A stretch of DNA of 64,000 nt from Bacteroides finegoldii DSM 17565 (lineage in GTDB: Bacteria > Bacteroidota > Bacteroidia > Bacteroidales > Bacteroidaceae). The DNA is taken from assembly GCF_000156195.1 (NCBI RefSeq), contig NZ_GG688321.1, positions 62,724 to 126,723 on the forward strand, written 5' to 3'. The notes under the pieces are model-generated. The model worked only from the letters and a program-made list of their open reading frames with translations. It had not been told where the DNA came from and made no database searches. The translations under genes and the position numbers were made by a program. Positions 53,491 through 61,992 of the stretch are shown piece by piece; the stretch's first letter is position 1; each line of letters begins with the position of its first letter.

Positions 53491-54843
53491 CTACCAGTCT
53501 AAAGCTGCCCCGTCTGCCGGGGCTTTCACGAAAAAACCTTTGAGCCAGTTCCGGAAGTTTCTTTTCTGTTTCGGTGTCGGTTCATCATCCCGTCCCTTAT
53601 TCGCTGGCTCCGGCTCCTTCTTCGGGCTTGGAATCTGGTCGGCTTGTTCAGCCGTCTTTTGTTCCGCCTTCAGCTGCTCGTAATTGGCCGGTTTGTCGAT
53701 ACCGAATTCCTCATAGAGATAGTCGTCGTCGATGGGGATGTTGAAGTTCTTCTTCAGCTGCGTGAGGATGGATATTTTGGTACCGGCATCCGTTTCCTTC
53801 GGTTCGGGGAAACAGAACGTACCCCCTTCGGTGTTGATGCCCATGCGCAGCAGAATGTCCGTCATGTCGTAATTCAGCACGTTGAGCACGTACTTCCGGT
53901 CGGCCTCCAGTACCTTGTCCTCTACTTTCTTATGAACCGTACCCAAAGCCTGCGTGCCTTTTTCGGACGATTCGGTGGTCAGCGTATTGCCCAGTATCAG
54001 TTTGGAAATTTCGTTGTTGCACCGCTCGCAGAGGCGTTCATAGACATCGGCAGACCCTGTTTTGTTTCCGGCTTCCGTGAGTTTGAGTTCCGTGTCCTTG
54101 GCATGGAAGAACTGCGCCAGACTTCCGGCATTGGCCGCATCCTCCATGGCCCGCTGGCGTGACTCGTCGTCGTCGGAATCATAGATATATTCCTGGATAG
54201 GCATGCCGAATACCTCGGAGAACTGTGCCCAGTCGCCCGTAGTGTTACGTTTGTAGATGACCCAAGGTGCAGCCTTGGCCAACAGCCCCAAATCGGACGG
54301 TGAACCCACAAACAGCAGGTCGGTATATTCATTCCAGGAATGGCCGGTAATGTCCGTCTGGTGGCGCAGGATGAGTTCCCTGACCGGATCCACATGCTTG
54401 CGTGGTACCAGGTCATAATCCACCCACTCCTGCAGCTTGTAGAACTGGCAGAGCGAGAAGCCCCAGAATTTCGCATCAAGGATGTCACCCACCAGCCGGT
54501 TGAACCAGGGCGACTGTATCTGTTCGTTGATTTTATCGTCGGGCTTCCCGTCCACCCGGAATTCCATGTTGGAGCACAGCACGGCATTCTTTCGCTTTTC
54601 GAGCACACAGGAAAGGTGGGTATCCATCAGAATGTCCTCGTAGAGGTCATAAAGTTTGTAACGTCGCGAGAAATCGACATTCTCGGCCACCCTTACGGCT
54701 GCCATGTAGTCGGAAATGTCCAGCCCGAAGCGTTTGGGCTGTGTGAGCACAATCACATTCGGTCTCTTTTGTCCCGGCAACGTGAAGTTTCCCCCTACGG
54801 TGATGATGCCGGCTTTGTTGTTTTTTCTGTTTTTCTTTTTCAT
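53491..54843 (-). CDS. Portal protein, DUF935 (Mu gp29) family
   Basis: 450 residues. Basic start (MKKKNRKNNKAGIITVGGNF), then LPGQKRPNVIVLTQPKRFGL and the DUF935 core (LYEDILMDTHLSCVLEKRKNAV, NEYTDLLFVGSPSDLGLLAKAAP, KLILGNTLTTESSEKGTQALGTVH). It forms the dodecameric portal through which DNA enters the head. The C terminus is a charged tail. It lies between the MuF and DUF1320 genes, the Mu order. Confidence 0.88.
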   Translation of the reverse strand: MKKKNRKNNKAGIITVGGNFTLPGQKRPNVIVLTQPKRFGLDISDYMAAVRVAENVDFSRRYKLYDLYEDILMDTHLSCVLEKRKNAVLCSNMEFRVDGKPDDKINEQIQSPWFNRLVGDILDAKFWGFSLCQFYKLQEWVDYDLVPRKHVDPVRELILRHQTDITGHSWNEYTDLLFVGSPSDLGLLAKAAPWVIYKRNTTGDWAQFSEVFGMPIQEYIYDSDDDESRQRAMEDAANAGSLAQFFHAKDTELKLTEAGNKTGSADVYERLCERCNNEISKLILGNTLTTESSEKGTQALGTVHKKVEDKVLEADRKYVLNVLNYDMTDILLRMGINTEGGTFCFPEPKETDAGTKISILTQLKKNFNIPIDDDYLYEEFGIDKPANYEQLKAEQKTAEQADQIPSPKKEPEPANKGRDDEPTPKQKRNFRNWLKGFFVKAPADGAALDW

Positions 54844-54855
54844 GATGCTTGCTTT

Positions 54856-55281
54856 TTACCAGTGGTTCGTTCGTTTGCGGTTGCTTTGAATGCGGAAATC
54901 CGACCTGCCCGCCCTTTGTTCCTCGGGCAGCAGCGGAGCCCCTTCGATTGAAATGTCCTCGTCGGCCACCGCCTTCATCCATTCCACCGCCCGTTCGTAA
55001 CGATCCTTGCGTACCTGGGAAAGTTTCTGCGGGTTGTGGATGCAGAAGATGTGATAGACCGCCATGTCGATGACCATCATCAGCACGAGCTGGTTACGGT
55101 TCTCGCCGGTGGCTGCAAAAATCTTGTTGCAGTCGTAGCGTTTGCCCAGATAACACCGCATTTCGGCAATGGCCCTGTCCTCGCAAACCTCAATGACCGT
55201 TTCGTCTTCGCGAACCAGTGCGTCGAGGATGTCTCGGTGGATGCTCGCATCGTAATCGGTAAGTTCAACAAATTTGCTCAT
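54856..55281 (-). CDS. DUF1320 (Mu gp36-like) head protein
   Basis: 141 residues. AIAEMRCYLGKRYDCNKIFA and LMMVIDMAVYHIFCIHNPQK match the DUF1320 family, a head-completion or connector protein. It lies 12 bases upstream of the portal gene on the same strand. Confidence 0.82.
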   Translation of the reverse strand: MSKFVELTDYDASIHRDILDALVREDETVIEVCEDRAIAEMRCYLGKRYDCNKIFAATGENRNQLVLMMVIDMAVYHIFCIHNPQKLSQVRKDRYERAVEWMKAVADEDISIEGAPLLPEEQRAGRSDFRIQSNRKRTNHW

Positions 55282-55302
55282 AGTCCTATTGTTTTAGAGT
55301 TG

Positions 55303-56835
55303 TCATAATCTTTTCTTATTCCGTTTTCTTACATCCTTCCGTGATCGGAATACGGGCGGTTCAATGCGCCTGATCAGTTCGTCAATGATACGGTTCGCCC
55401 CTTCGACCGCATCCGGTCCGTCGGCCGGATAGCGCATGGTCAGGGTGAACAACTTGAACTGATCCTCCAGTTCCTTCATGTGCGGATTGTCCCGTTCAGC
55501 CTCGTTGAGGATGAGGTTCCCCTCGCGGTTGAGCGGTTCAAGGTTGGCCTCGATGCGCGTAGCCTTGTCCGTCTTCTTCTCCTCGTCGCCCCGGATGAAC
55601 AGCGCAATCTTCTGTTCGCGGCGTACTTTTGCCACCAGCGGTTTGAACACCTGTTGGAAGAAAGGGTCCTGCAGCTTGTTGTTCTCCATGTAGCAATAGA
55701 CATTGGTCTTGCCCCCGACAAATTCAAGCATCCGGACATACCAGTCAATGAACTCCGCATTGAGCGCCTGTGCCAGGAAAGTCTTGATGACGTAAAGCCT
55801 GCCACCCAATTTGCCACAGAGCGAAACCGTCTTGAAGGATTTGCCTTTCTTACCCTTGCTTTCGCCCGGTGCCGGGTCGCCATACACCACGAGGAACTTG
55901 AATTTGGAGAGTGCCGGAACCTTGCCGTATGCAATGTTTTCGAATACCTCTCCCACGGAAATCGGGTTGTTGAAATATTCTCCCTGTGCCGCCTTTTTGG
56001 ATATTTTGGACAGTGTGCGGTCGATGTCCTCTTCCGAGTTCTTTTCCGGCCATGTGGAAAAACCGTTTTTGTCGCGGATGTTCACGATGTCCCAGGAGTC
56101 GGCCATTTCGCCCGCCCTCACCACGCAGCAGTCCTTGGCGATGATGTTTCCGCAGAAGATGACCAGTGTAGGTTCGGAAATGGACCTTGTGGGATACAGC
56201 GCATTTTCCCACCAGTCCCAGCGCTTCTGGATGATGTCCGGGTTCTTGGTATCCTCGTCCGTATCAAAGTCATCGACCAGCAGTACGTCGGGACGTATGG
56301 CCTCGTTTCGCGAACCACGCGGAGATTGTCCGGCACCCAGTGCGCGGAAAGAGACCTTCCCTTTGGTGGTGAATTCATCCTCGGTCCATGAGCCCGGCAG
56401 TTCCTGTTTGCCGTAGTATGCCATGATGCGTCCGTTGGCTTCGAGATTGGCCCGGTAGGGATCGAGCAGGCGCACCGCATTGTCCTTGCTGTTGGAGGTC
56501 AGAATCACATTCTTTTTGCGTCCGGTAAGCGTGAGATTCATGACGATGAACATGGTGACGGTGGATTTGGCCAGCTCACGGCTCCAAGAAAGCACCTCAA
56601 ACCATTCATCGTGTGCAATGATCCGCCGGATAGCCTTTTTCTGGAAGTCGGCAAATTCATATTTGACATAATTCGGAAAAAAGAACTTGATCCATTCTAT
56701 GGGATGTTTCTCAAGATATTCCCGGTGTTTTTCCCGTTCGGCTGCCGTCATGTTCCTATCGACCGGTGTAGCCCTTGCGATGTCTTCTTTGTACTTCTCC
56801 CAATCGAGGAGAGCGAGTCTGTCAGTCTGTTTCAT
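55303..56835 (-). CDS. Terminase large subunit, Mu gp28-like
   Basis: 510 residues. The ATPase start is VLSWSRELAKSTVTMFIVMN (phage-type Walker A), followed by VLLVDDFDTDEDTKNP (Walker B) and VIFCGNIIAKDC. The nuclease half has VVYGDPAPGESKGKKGKSFK with its metal-binding Asp. It cuts and packages phage DNA, in Mu-like phages from the integrated or transposed ends. It overlaps nothing and is followed by DUF1320. Confidence 0.9.
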   Translation of the reverse strand: MKQTDRLALLDWEKYKEDIARATPVDRNMTAAEREKHREYLEKHPIEWIKFFFPNYVKYEFADFQKKAIRRIIAHDEWFEVLSWSRELAKSTVTMFIVMNLTLTGRKKNVILTSNSKDNAVRLLDPYRANLEANGRIMAYYGKQELPGSWTEDEFTTKGKVSFRALGAGQSPRGSRNEAIRPDVLLVDDFDTDEDTKNPDIIQKRWDWWENALYPTRSISEPTLVIFCGNIIAKDCCVVRAGEMADSWDIVNIRDKNGFSTWPEKNSEEDIDRTLSKISKKAAQGEYFNNPISVGEVFENIAYGKVPALSKFKFLVVYGDPAPGESKGKKGKSFKTVSLCGKLGGRLYVIKTFLAQALNAEFIDWYVRMLEFVGGKTNVYCYMENNKLQDPFFQQVFKPLVAKVRREQKIALFIRGDEEKKTDKATRIEANLEPLNREGNLILNEAERDNPHMKELEDQFKLFTLTMRYPADGPDAVEGANRIIDELIRRIEPPVFRSRKDVRKRNKKRL

Positions 56836-56846
56836 TGTCTATCCCT

Positions 56847-57290
56847 TTATAATTTGTCTTTAATGTACGCATCGGCCAGGCGTGTAATTTCCTTTGCCTT
56901 TTCGAGGTCGGCCGCCCGTACCCAGTCGATGAGCCCGGTGAGGACACTGATGATGTCGGCAATGCCCACTTCCTGCTCCATGTTGCGTATGGCCGCCGAC
57001 AGTTTCCCGAGGATGTCAGCCTCCTTGGATGAGGGGAACCGTTCCCCTTCGGGCCGTTCGGCGATGGCCTTGTTTATTTCGGCCACCTGCCGGTAGAGGT
57101 TAGCCACCTGTTCCTGCCTTGTGAGCGTAAGCCCCACCTTCTGTTCCTCCCACTTCCCGGCCCGTACCCAGTTGGACACGGACACCCGTGACACGCCCAC
57201 CCGGTCGGCGATTTCCTGCTGTGTGAGGTTTTCCTTGAGGTACAAAGTTTTTGCCCATTCCTTTTTCTGGGCATTCGTCAAATCTGCCAT
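56847..57290 (-). CDS. Terminase small subunit-like protein with HTH
   Basis: 147 residues. The N-terminal HTH (LTQQEIADRVGVSRVSVSNWVRAGKW) is followed by a coiled helical region. Position upstream of the large terminase suggests the small subunit that recognises the packaging start (DUF1804/gp27-like). It is the first gene of the minus-strand late block. Confidence 0.78.
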   Translation of the reverse strand: MADLTNAQKKEWAKTLYLKENLTQQEIADRVGVSRVSVSNWVRAGKWEEQKVGLTLTRQEQVANLYRQVAEINKAIAERPEGERFPSSKEADILGKLSAAIRNMEQEVGIADIISVLTGLIDWVRAADLEKAKEITRLADAYIKDKL

Positions 57291-57487
57291 AAATCGTCCT
57301 TTTTAGTTGTAAATCACGTTACAAAATTGCATGAAAAAGCGGGGTTTGTAAAAGCGCGTACGCATGATGACGGGTTACAGCGTTATGATAACGCCAGAAA
57401 ACGTTATGATGCGGACGCGGTTTCTTGGTGCCATGGGAATGTTCTATTTTCGCACCATCGAAAGGCGGGGAAACCGCTGGTAAAGAC
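57291..57487. promoter_or_regulatory. Divergent late control region with CGTTATGAT boxes
   Basis: CGTTATGAT occurs at 57381-57389 and 57402-57410, 21 bp apart (two helical turns). The first is the left part of a 13-bp palindrome, CGTTATGATAACG (57381-57393). The region lies between the divergent minus- and plus-strand late blocks and no TAnnTTTG box is seen, so promoters here probably need a phage activator. Confidence 0.6.
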
Positions 57488-58534
57488 ATGACGATGAGCA
57501 GATTTTTCAATATTACAACGAGTGACGACGGCACCAGTACGATATTCCTGTACGGGGACATCGGAGACTATACGGAGGTGCAAAGCGGGCGCATAGCCCA
57601 GGAACTGATGGAAGCCGAACGCGTGAGCCGACGCATCCATGTGCGTATCAACAGCAACGGCGGGGAAGTGTACAGCGGCATTGCGATATTCAACGCCCTG
57701 CGCCATAGCCAGGCCGACATCCGCATTTATGTGGATGGCATAGCCGCCAGCATGGCCAGTGTGATAGCCCTTTGCGGCAAGCCCGTAGAAATGAGCAAAT
57801 ATGCCCGTCTGATGCTGCACAGTGTGAGCGGCGGGTGTTACGGCAACAAGCAGGACCTGCAGCGTTGCATGGAAGAGATAGAAAGCCTGGAAGGCAGCTT
57901 GAGTGAAATCTATGCCGAGCGGCTGGGCATGAGCAAGGAAGAAGTGAAACAGACCTATTTTGACGGCGAGGACCATTGGCTGACCGCCAAGGAAGCCCTG
58001 GACCTTGGTTTCATAGACGACATCTATGATGCAGACCCCGTGCCGGCAGACAGTACACCGGCGCAGATATATACTTTATTCAATAACCGGCTCGTTGAGC
58101 CACAAAAAAACAGAGAAGACATGAATCTGGAAGACGTAAAGAAACGCCCGCGCTTCAAGGACTGCGCGAGTGATGCGGATGTGTTCCGCCTGATGGACCA
58201 ACTGGAGGAAGAGGCAGGCAAGGTACCTATCCTTACGAAAGAGAACACCGACCTGAAGGCCAAGGTGAAGACCTACGAAGACAAGGCTGAAGCCGAAGAC
58301 CTTGCCGCCCGCAAGCAGCTGCTTGACGCAGCCGAGCAGGACGGTCGCATTGATGCGACTACCCGCCCCATCTACGAAAACCTTTTGGCCAATGACCGCG
58401 AGAACGGCGAAAAGGCCCTGGCCCAACTGCCGGTAAAGCGCCGTGTGATGGAAGACCTGCATCTGGAACCGAATGGTGAAGAAAGCCCCTGGAACAGGCG
58501 TATGCGAGAAATTAAGGACAAACGTAAAAAGTGA
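57488..58534 (+). CDS. ClpP-type prohead protease with scaffold-like C terminus
   Basis: 348 residues from ATG 57488 (MTMSRFFNITTSDDGTSTIF); the frame is open back to a TTG at 57425. The ClpP fold has GGEVYSGIAIFNAL, the nucleophile Ser88 in GIAASMASVIALCG and His111 in LMLHSVSGG. After about residue 210 it becomes a charged, coiled-coil region (LEEEAGKVPILTKENTDLKA) typical of a fused scaffold. It should cleave the scaffold and capsid proteins during head maturation. Confidence 0.85.
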   Translation: MTMSRFFNITTSDDGTSTIFLYGDIGDYTEVQSGRIAQELMEAERVSRRIHVRINSNGGEVYSGIAIFNALRHSQADIRIYVDGIAASMASVIALCGKPVEMSKYARLMLHSVSGGCYGNKQDLQRCMEEIESLEGSLSEIYAERLGMSKEEVKQTYFDGEDHWLTAKEALDLGFIDDIYDADPVPADSTPAQIYTLFNNRLVEPQKNREDMNLEDVKKRPRFKDCASDADVFRLMDQLEEEAGKVPILTKENTDLKAKVKTYEDKAEAEDLAARKQLLDAAEQDGRIDATTRPIYENLLANDRENGEKALAQLPVKRRVMEDLHLEPNGEESPWNRRMREIKDKRKK

Positions 58535-58541
58535 TTGAACT

Positions 58542-59741
58542 ATGGCAATAATTGTAAGAAACACGAATTACAGCGGCGAGGTACTGGAACAGTTGCTGAC
58601 GCTTGCCGCTACGAGCAATGAGATTGTGGAAAAGGGGCTGATCATGGTGATTCCCGGTGTGGAGAAGAAAATCAGCCTGCCGCGCCTGAAGACCGGCAAG
58701 ATGCTCCAGAAGCGCAAGGAGAACCCCGGCGTGGAGGATTCGAAGGGCAACTTCAACTACGACGAAAAGAGTCTTGACCCGGTGGACTTCATGGCCTTTA
58801 CGGTGTTTAACCCCCGCACGTTCGAGAACATCTGGCGCAAATGGCAGCCGAAGGGCAACCTGGTATTCTCGGAACTTCCGCCCGAAGCGCAGAACGCCCT
58901 GCTTGCCGAGTTGGCCAAGCGGGTACAGTTTGAACTGGGTGACCACTATGTGAACGGTGAATATGGGGATGATGACGACCACTTGTTTAACGGCATCCTG
59001 ACCCAGATGGCCAAGGATACTGAGGTGATTGTGGTGGACAGCGCAGAATCGACCATGCTGGGCAGACTGAAAGCCATGCGTGCGAAGATTCCCGTGGCCA
59101 TCCGCAACAACCCGGACCTCCGCATTCTGATGAGCGTGAACGACTTTGACAAGTATGATGACGAGCTGACCCAGCGCGAGTCCAAGAACACGAGCGAAAC
59201 CGATGTGAATGCCCGTCGCTACAAGGGCATTACCATTGAGACGCTTGCGGCCTGGCCCGATGATCTGATTGTGTGCACCCTCTGTTCGCCCGATGCCGGC
59301 GGCAACCTGTTTGCGGCTGTGAACCTGCAGGACGATGAAGACGTGATTCAGATTGACAAGATCTCGAACGCGAGCGAACTGTACTTCTTCAAGATGCTGA
59401 TGAAGGCTGACACGAACATTGCCTTCGGTGAAGAAGTGGTGGTGCTGGACAAGCGAAGCAACCCCGTGTTCAAGGCGAGCGAGAAGAAGATTTCAGTTGA
59501 CCCTGCCAGTGTGACCCTTGAGGCAACCGGTGGCAGTGAAGAAGTGACCGTGACCGCCAGCGGAGAATATGAGATAGGCAGTGCCCCTGCCGGCTTCAAG
59601 GTGGAAGCGACGGATAAAGGCGTGAAGATTTCGGCCGGTGCAAACAGTGGCAGTCAGAAAACCGGTACACTGACCCTTACGCTCAATGCCGACCGCAGCA
59701 AGACGGCCAAGATTACCATTACCCAAAACCAGAAAGGATAA
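58542..59741 (+). CDS. Major capsid protein with C-terminal BACON/Ig-like domain
   Basis: 399 residues. The first 300 are the HK97-type capsid part (IVRNTNYSGEVLEQLLTLAA at the start, FNPRTFENIWRKWQPKGNLV, IPVAIRNNPDLRILMSVNDF). It begins seven bases after the protease gene. Residues about 310-399 are an added beta-sandwich: VDPASVTLEATGGSEEVTVT, then SGSQKTGTLTLTLNADRS and KTAKITITQNQKG, the pattern of BACON domains. The last domain would sit on the capsid surface and could bind mucin or glycans, as suggested for BACON proteins in other gut phages; binding is inference. Confidence 0.85.
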   Translation: MAIIVRNTNYSGEVLEQLLTLAATSNEIVEKGLIMVIPGVEKKISLPRLKTGKMLQKRKENPGVEDSKGNFNYDEKSLDPVDFMAFTVFNPRTFENIWRKWQPKGNLVFSELPPEAQNALLAELAKRVQFELGDHYVNGEYGDDDDHLFNGILTQMAKDTEVIVVDSAESTMLGRLKAMRAKIPVAIRNNPDLRILMSVNDFDKYDDELTQRESKNTSETDVNARRYKGITIETLAAWPDDLIVCTLCSPDAGGNLFAAVNLQDDEDVIQIDKISNASELYFFKMLMKADTNIAFGEEVVVLDKRSNPVFKASEKKISVDPASVTLEATGGSEEVTVTASGEYEIGSAPAGFKVEATDKGVKISAGANSGSQKTGTLTLTLNADRSKTAKITITQNQKG

Positions 59742-59747
59742 GATGGT

Positions 59748-60212
59748 ATGGCAAAATTGAAGTATCTGGTAATTCACTGTACGGCAACCCCGGAGGGGCG
59801 TGAGGTATCATCGGCGGACATCCGGAAGTGGCACACTTCGCCCGTAAGCCAGGGTGGCAGAGGTTGGAAACAGGTGGGCTACACCGACCTGTTCCACCTG
59901 CAGGGCGGTGTGGAACGCTTGGTGAACAACAACGAGGATGCGCAGGTGGATCCCTGGGAAGTGACCAACGGAGCCAAGGGGTACAACAGCGTGAGCCGCC
60001 ACATTGTGTATGCCGGCGGTGTGGCCAAGGACGGCAAGACCCCGAAGGACACCCGCACCGGCTGCCAGAAAAAGGCACTGGAGAAGTATGTGAAGGACTT
60101 CCATCGCAGATTCCCGGATGTGCGCATTGTGGGACACAACGAGCTGGCGGCCAAAGCCTGCCCCAGTTTCGATGTACAGAAATGGCTGAAAGAAATAGGT
60201 ATTAACCAATAA
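59748..60212 (+). CDS. N-acetylmuramoyl-L-alanine amidase (endolysin)
   Basis: 154 residues of the amidase_2/PGRP fold. LVIHCTATPEGREVSSADIR carries the first zinc His; GYTDLFHLQGG, VRIVGHNELAAKACPSFD supply the second His and the Cys ligand. It cuts the MurNAc-L-Ala bond at lysis. No signal peptide, so release needs the holin-like gene that follows. Confidence 0.92.
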   Translation: MAKLKYLVIHCTATPEGREVSSADIRKWHTSPVSQGGRGWKQVGYTDLFHLQGGVERLVNNNEDAQVDPWEVTNGAKGYNSVSRHIVYAGGVAKDGKTPKDTRTGCQKKALEKYVKDFHRRFPDVRIVGHNELAAKACPSFDVQKWLKEIGINQ

Positions 60213-60227
60213 TAAAAGAAGCAATCA

Positions 60228-60617
60228 ATGAAACGAATTATGCTGTTTATGATGCTGATGCTGGGAACAGTATCGGCTGTGATGGCCCAAGGGGCCGATG
60301 TTCCGGCAACGGACTATGACGCAATGATTGGCACCTTTGCCGGTTTCGTCGGCGGTGTGGTGGTGCTTACTGAAGGGTTGAAAGGTTTGTTCCCCAACAT
60401 GAAAGGCTGGGTGACGCAGCTGGTGAGCTGGTGTGTGGGCTTGGTGTGCGCGATGCTACTGTGGTGGCTTGATGCCGGATTTGTGAGTGATGTGAGCTGG
60501 GACATTGCCTTGCTCTATGGTTTTGGTGCCTCACTTGTAGCCAATGGGGTAGCCGACACGGGACTGGTGCAATGGGTTATCGGACTATTCCGAAAGAAAC
60601 GCGAGGAAGCAGAATAA
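60228..60617 (+). CDS. Holin-like membrane protein
   Basis: 129 residues: a signal-like N terminus (MKRIMLFMMLMLGTVSAVMAQG), two or three hydrophobic segments (GTFAGFVGGVVVLTEGLKGL, LVSWCVGLVCAMLLWWL, IALLYGFGASLVANGVA) and a charged tail (FRKKREEAE). Position directly after the endolysin and before the spanin genes supports a holin role; no family assigned. Confidence 0.72.
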   Translation: MKRIMLFMMLMLGTVSAVMAQGADVPATDYDAMIGTFAGFVGGVVVLTEGLKGLFPNMKGWVTQLVSWCVGLVCAMLLWWLDAGFVSDVSWDIALLYGFGASLVANGVADTGLVQWVIGLFRKKREEAE

Positions 60618-60645
60618 AAGGTTGACTGACTAAAAAACGGGTGGT

Positions 60646-61125
60646 ATGGACTTTAGCGAGATCATGAACATTATTCTTAGCGGCGGCCTTGTGGGCACTG
60701 CAGCAGCCATCGGTTCCCTGCGTGCTACGGTGAGGAAAGCGAAAGCGGAAGCGATGAAAGCCGAAGCCGACGCAGAGGGTGTGCGTGTGGATAACGCAGA
60801 ACATGCCACCCGCGTTTTGGTGAGCAATATTGTGGTACCCTTAAAAGAAGAACTGAATGCAACAAGAAAAGACCTGCAGGCCAACAAGCGCGAAATGGCG
60901 CGACTGCGCAAGGCCATTGACACTGCCAACAGTTGCCGCCATCATGATGACTGTCCTGTGCTTGGCGGGCTGCGCAAGCAGCAGGAAGAGCACGACGGTG
61001 GAGAAGATACAGACGGAATCGGCAAGCACCGACAGCGCGAGCGGAAGCCGACGGGCGGGACTGGTGATGGCGGGTATACCGGCGAGTTCGGTGAAGCTGT
61101 CTATACCTGCGGACAGCCTCCGTAA
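60646..61125 (+). CDS. Membrane-anchored coiled-coil lysis protein (i-spanin-like)
   Basis: 159 residues: a short hydrophobic N terminus (MNIILSGGLVGTAAAIGSLR) and a long charged coiled coil (AEAMKAEADAEGVRVDNAEH, then KEELNATRKDLQANKREMAR). The end overlaps the lipoprotein gene in another frame by about 180 bases. The layout is that of Rz with embedded Rz1. Its C-terminal tail (after about 105) is low complexity, which is expected where two frames overlap. Confidence 0.65.
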   Translation: MDFSEIMNIILSGGLVGTAAAIGSLRATVRKAKAEAMKAEADAEGVRVDNAEHATRVLVSNIVVPLKEELNATRKDLQANKREMARLRKAIDTANSCRHHDDCPVLGGLRKQQEEHDGGEDTDGIGKHRQRERKPTGGTGDGGYTGEFGEAVYTCGQPP

Positions 61126-61417
61126 ACTTCCTGAAGGTGCCGTGTACCGTGGCAAGAGCGGACAGGCGAATCTGACCGTAGGCAGCGACGACAGCGGGAA
61201 CATCGTGGCCGAAGCCTCGTGTGACAGTCTGCAGCAGCTGGTGCTATGGTATGAAGAAGAGCTGGCGCGCATCCGTAGCGAAACCAAGAGCGAAATTTCA
61301 AATGACGTTCAAACAGTAGAAAAACGCCCTCCGAACCGGATGCGGACGTTTATCACAGGTGTATTGGCCGGCTTATTGGCCGGTGTGTTATTAACCATCA
61401 AACTTTATAAACGATGA
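60944..61417 (+). CDS. Spanin-like lipoprotein with C-terminal membrane helix
   Basis: 157 residues from ATG 60944 (MMTVLCLAGCASSRKSTTVE); an upstream ATG at 60857 would give 186. The lipobox LAGC predicts an outer-membrane lipoprotein; a central region (LVLWYEEELARIRSETKSEI) and a C-terminal membrane helix (FITGVLAGLLAGVLLTIKLY) follow. Lipid at one end and a membrane helix at the other is the u-spanin layout. It starts inside the preceding gene in another frame. Confidence 0.72.
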   Translation: MMTVLCLAGCASSRKSTTVEKIQTESASTDSASGSRRAGLVMAGIPASSVKLSIPADSLRKLPEGAVYRGKSGQANLTVGSDDSGNIVAEASCDSLQQLVLWYEEELARIRSETKSEISNDVQTVEKRPPNRMRTFITGVLAGLLAGVLLTIKLYKR

Positions 61418-61989
61418 ACAAGAATTTCATGTACGGCATAGGAGCCGTAAAGTATAAGGATTTCACAATCGGGTATATTGAAAAGAACTCGTTTGACCTG
61501 GGCGGCAAGAAACCCGAGGCCGCGAAGATCGAGGCCGAACAGGTGCAGGGTGCCCCGGTGCTGGTCATCCCACAGAGTAACGGCGGCATCGCCCCGACGT
61601 TCAATGTGATCCAGATGAACTATTCGAACCTGCACAAACTGCTTGGCGGCAGCCTGCATTATAAGAAAGAAGACTCGGAAAAGAAAACTCCGATCGGCTG
61701 GACAGCCCCGTCGGAGGTGCTTGTCATGCAGGGACCATGGGAACTCTCCCTCGTGTCCGGACAGAGCGTACTGATTCCCAACGCCACGCTGCTTTCCAAT
61801 CCTGCAGGCAAGCTGACCCTTACAGAAACCTCCAAGATAGAGGTTACGCTCGAAGTGGCGATGCCGGAGGACGGTTCGCAGCCTTACGGCGTGTTCGATA
61901 CGGAAGCAATACCGGACGAGTGGGGGCAGTACAAGCTGCCGCCGGCGGAAGCCGCGGCTGCAGCATCGCTCCAAAGTGAGGAGGGCTAA
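61414..61989 (+). CDS. Probable major tail (tube) protein
   Basis: 191 residues. MNKNFMYGIGAVKYKDFTIG onward, beta-rich, no membrane helix, with an Ala/Glu-rich end (PPAEAAAAASLQSEEG). Position directly upstream of the tail-chaperone pair and tape measure supports a tail-tube role; the family is not recognised by sequence. Confidence 0.6.
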   Translation: MNKNFMYGIGAVKYKDFTIGYIEKNSFDLGGKKPEAAKIEAEQVQGAPVLVIPQSNGGIAPTFNVIQMNYSNLHKLLGGSLHYKKEDSEKKTPIGWTAPSEVLVMQGPWELSLVSGQSVLIPNATLLSNPAGKLTLTETSKIEVTLEVAMPEDGSQPYGVFDTEAIPDEWGQYKLPPAEAAAAASLQSEEG

Positions 61990-61992
61990 CGT

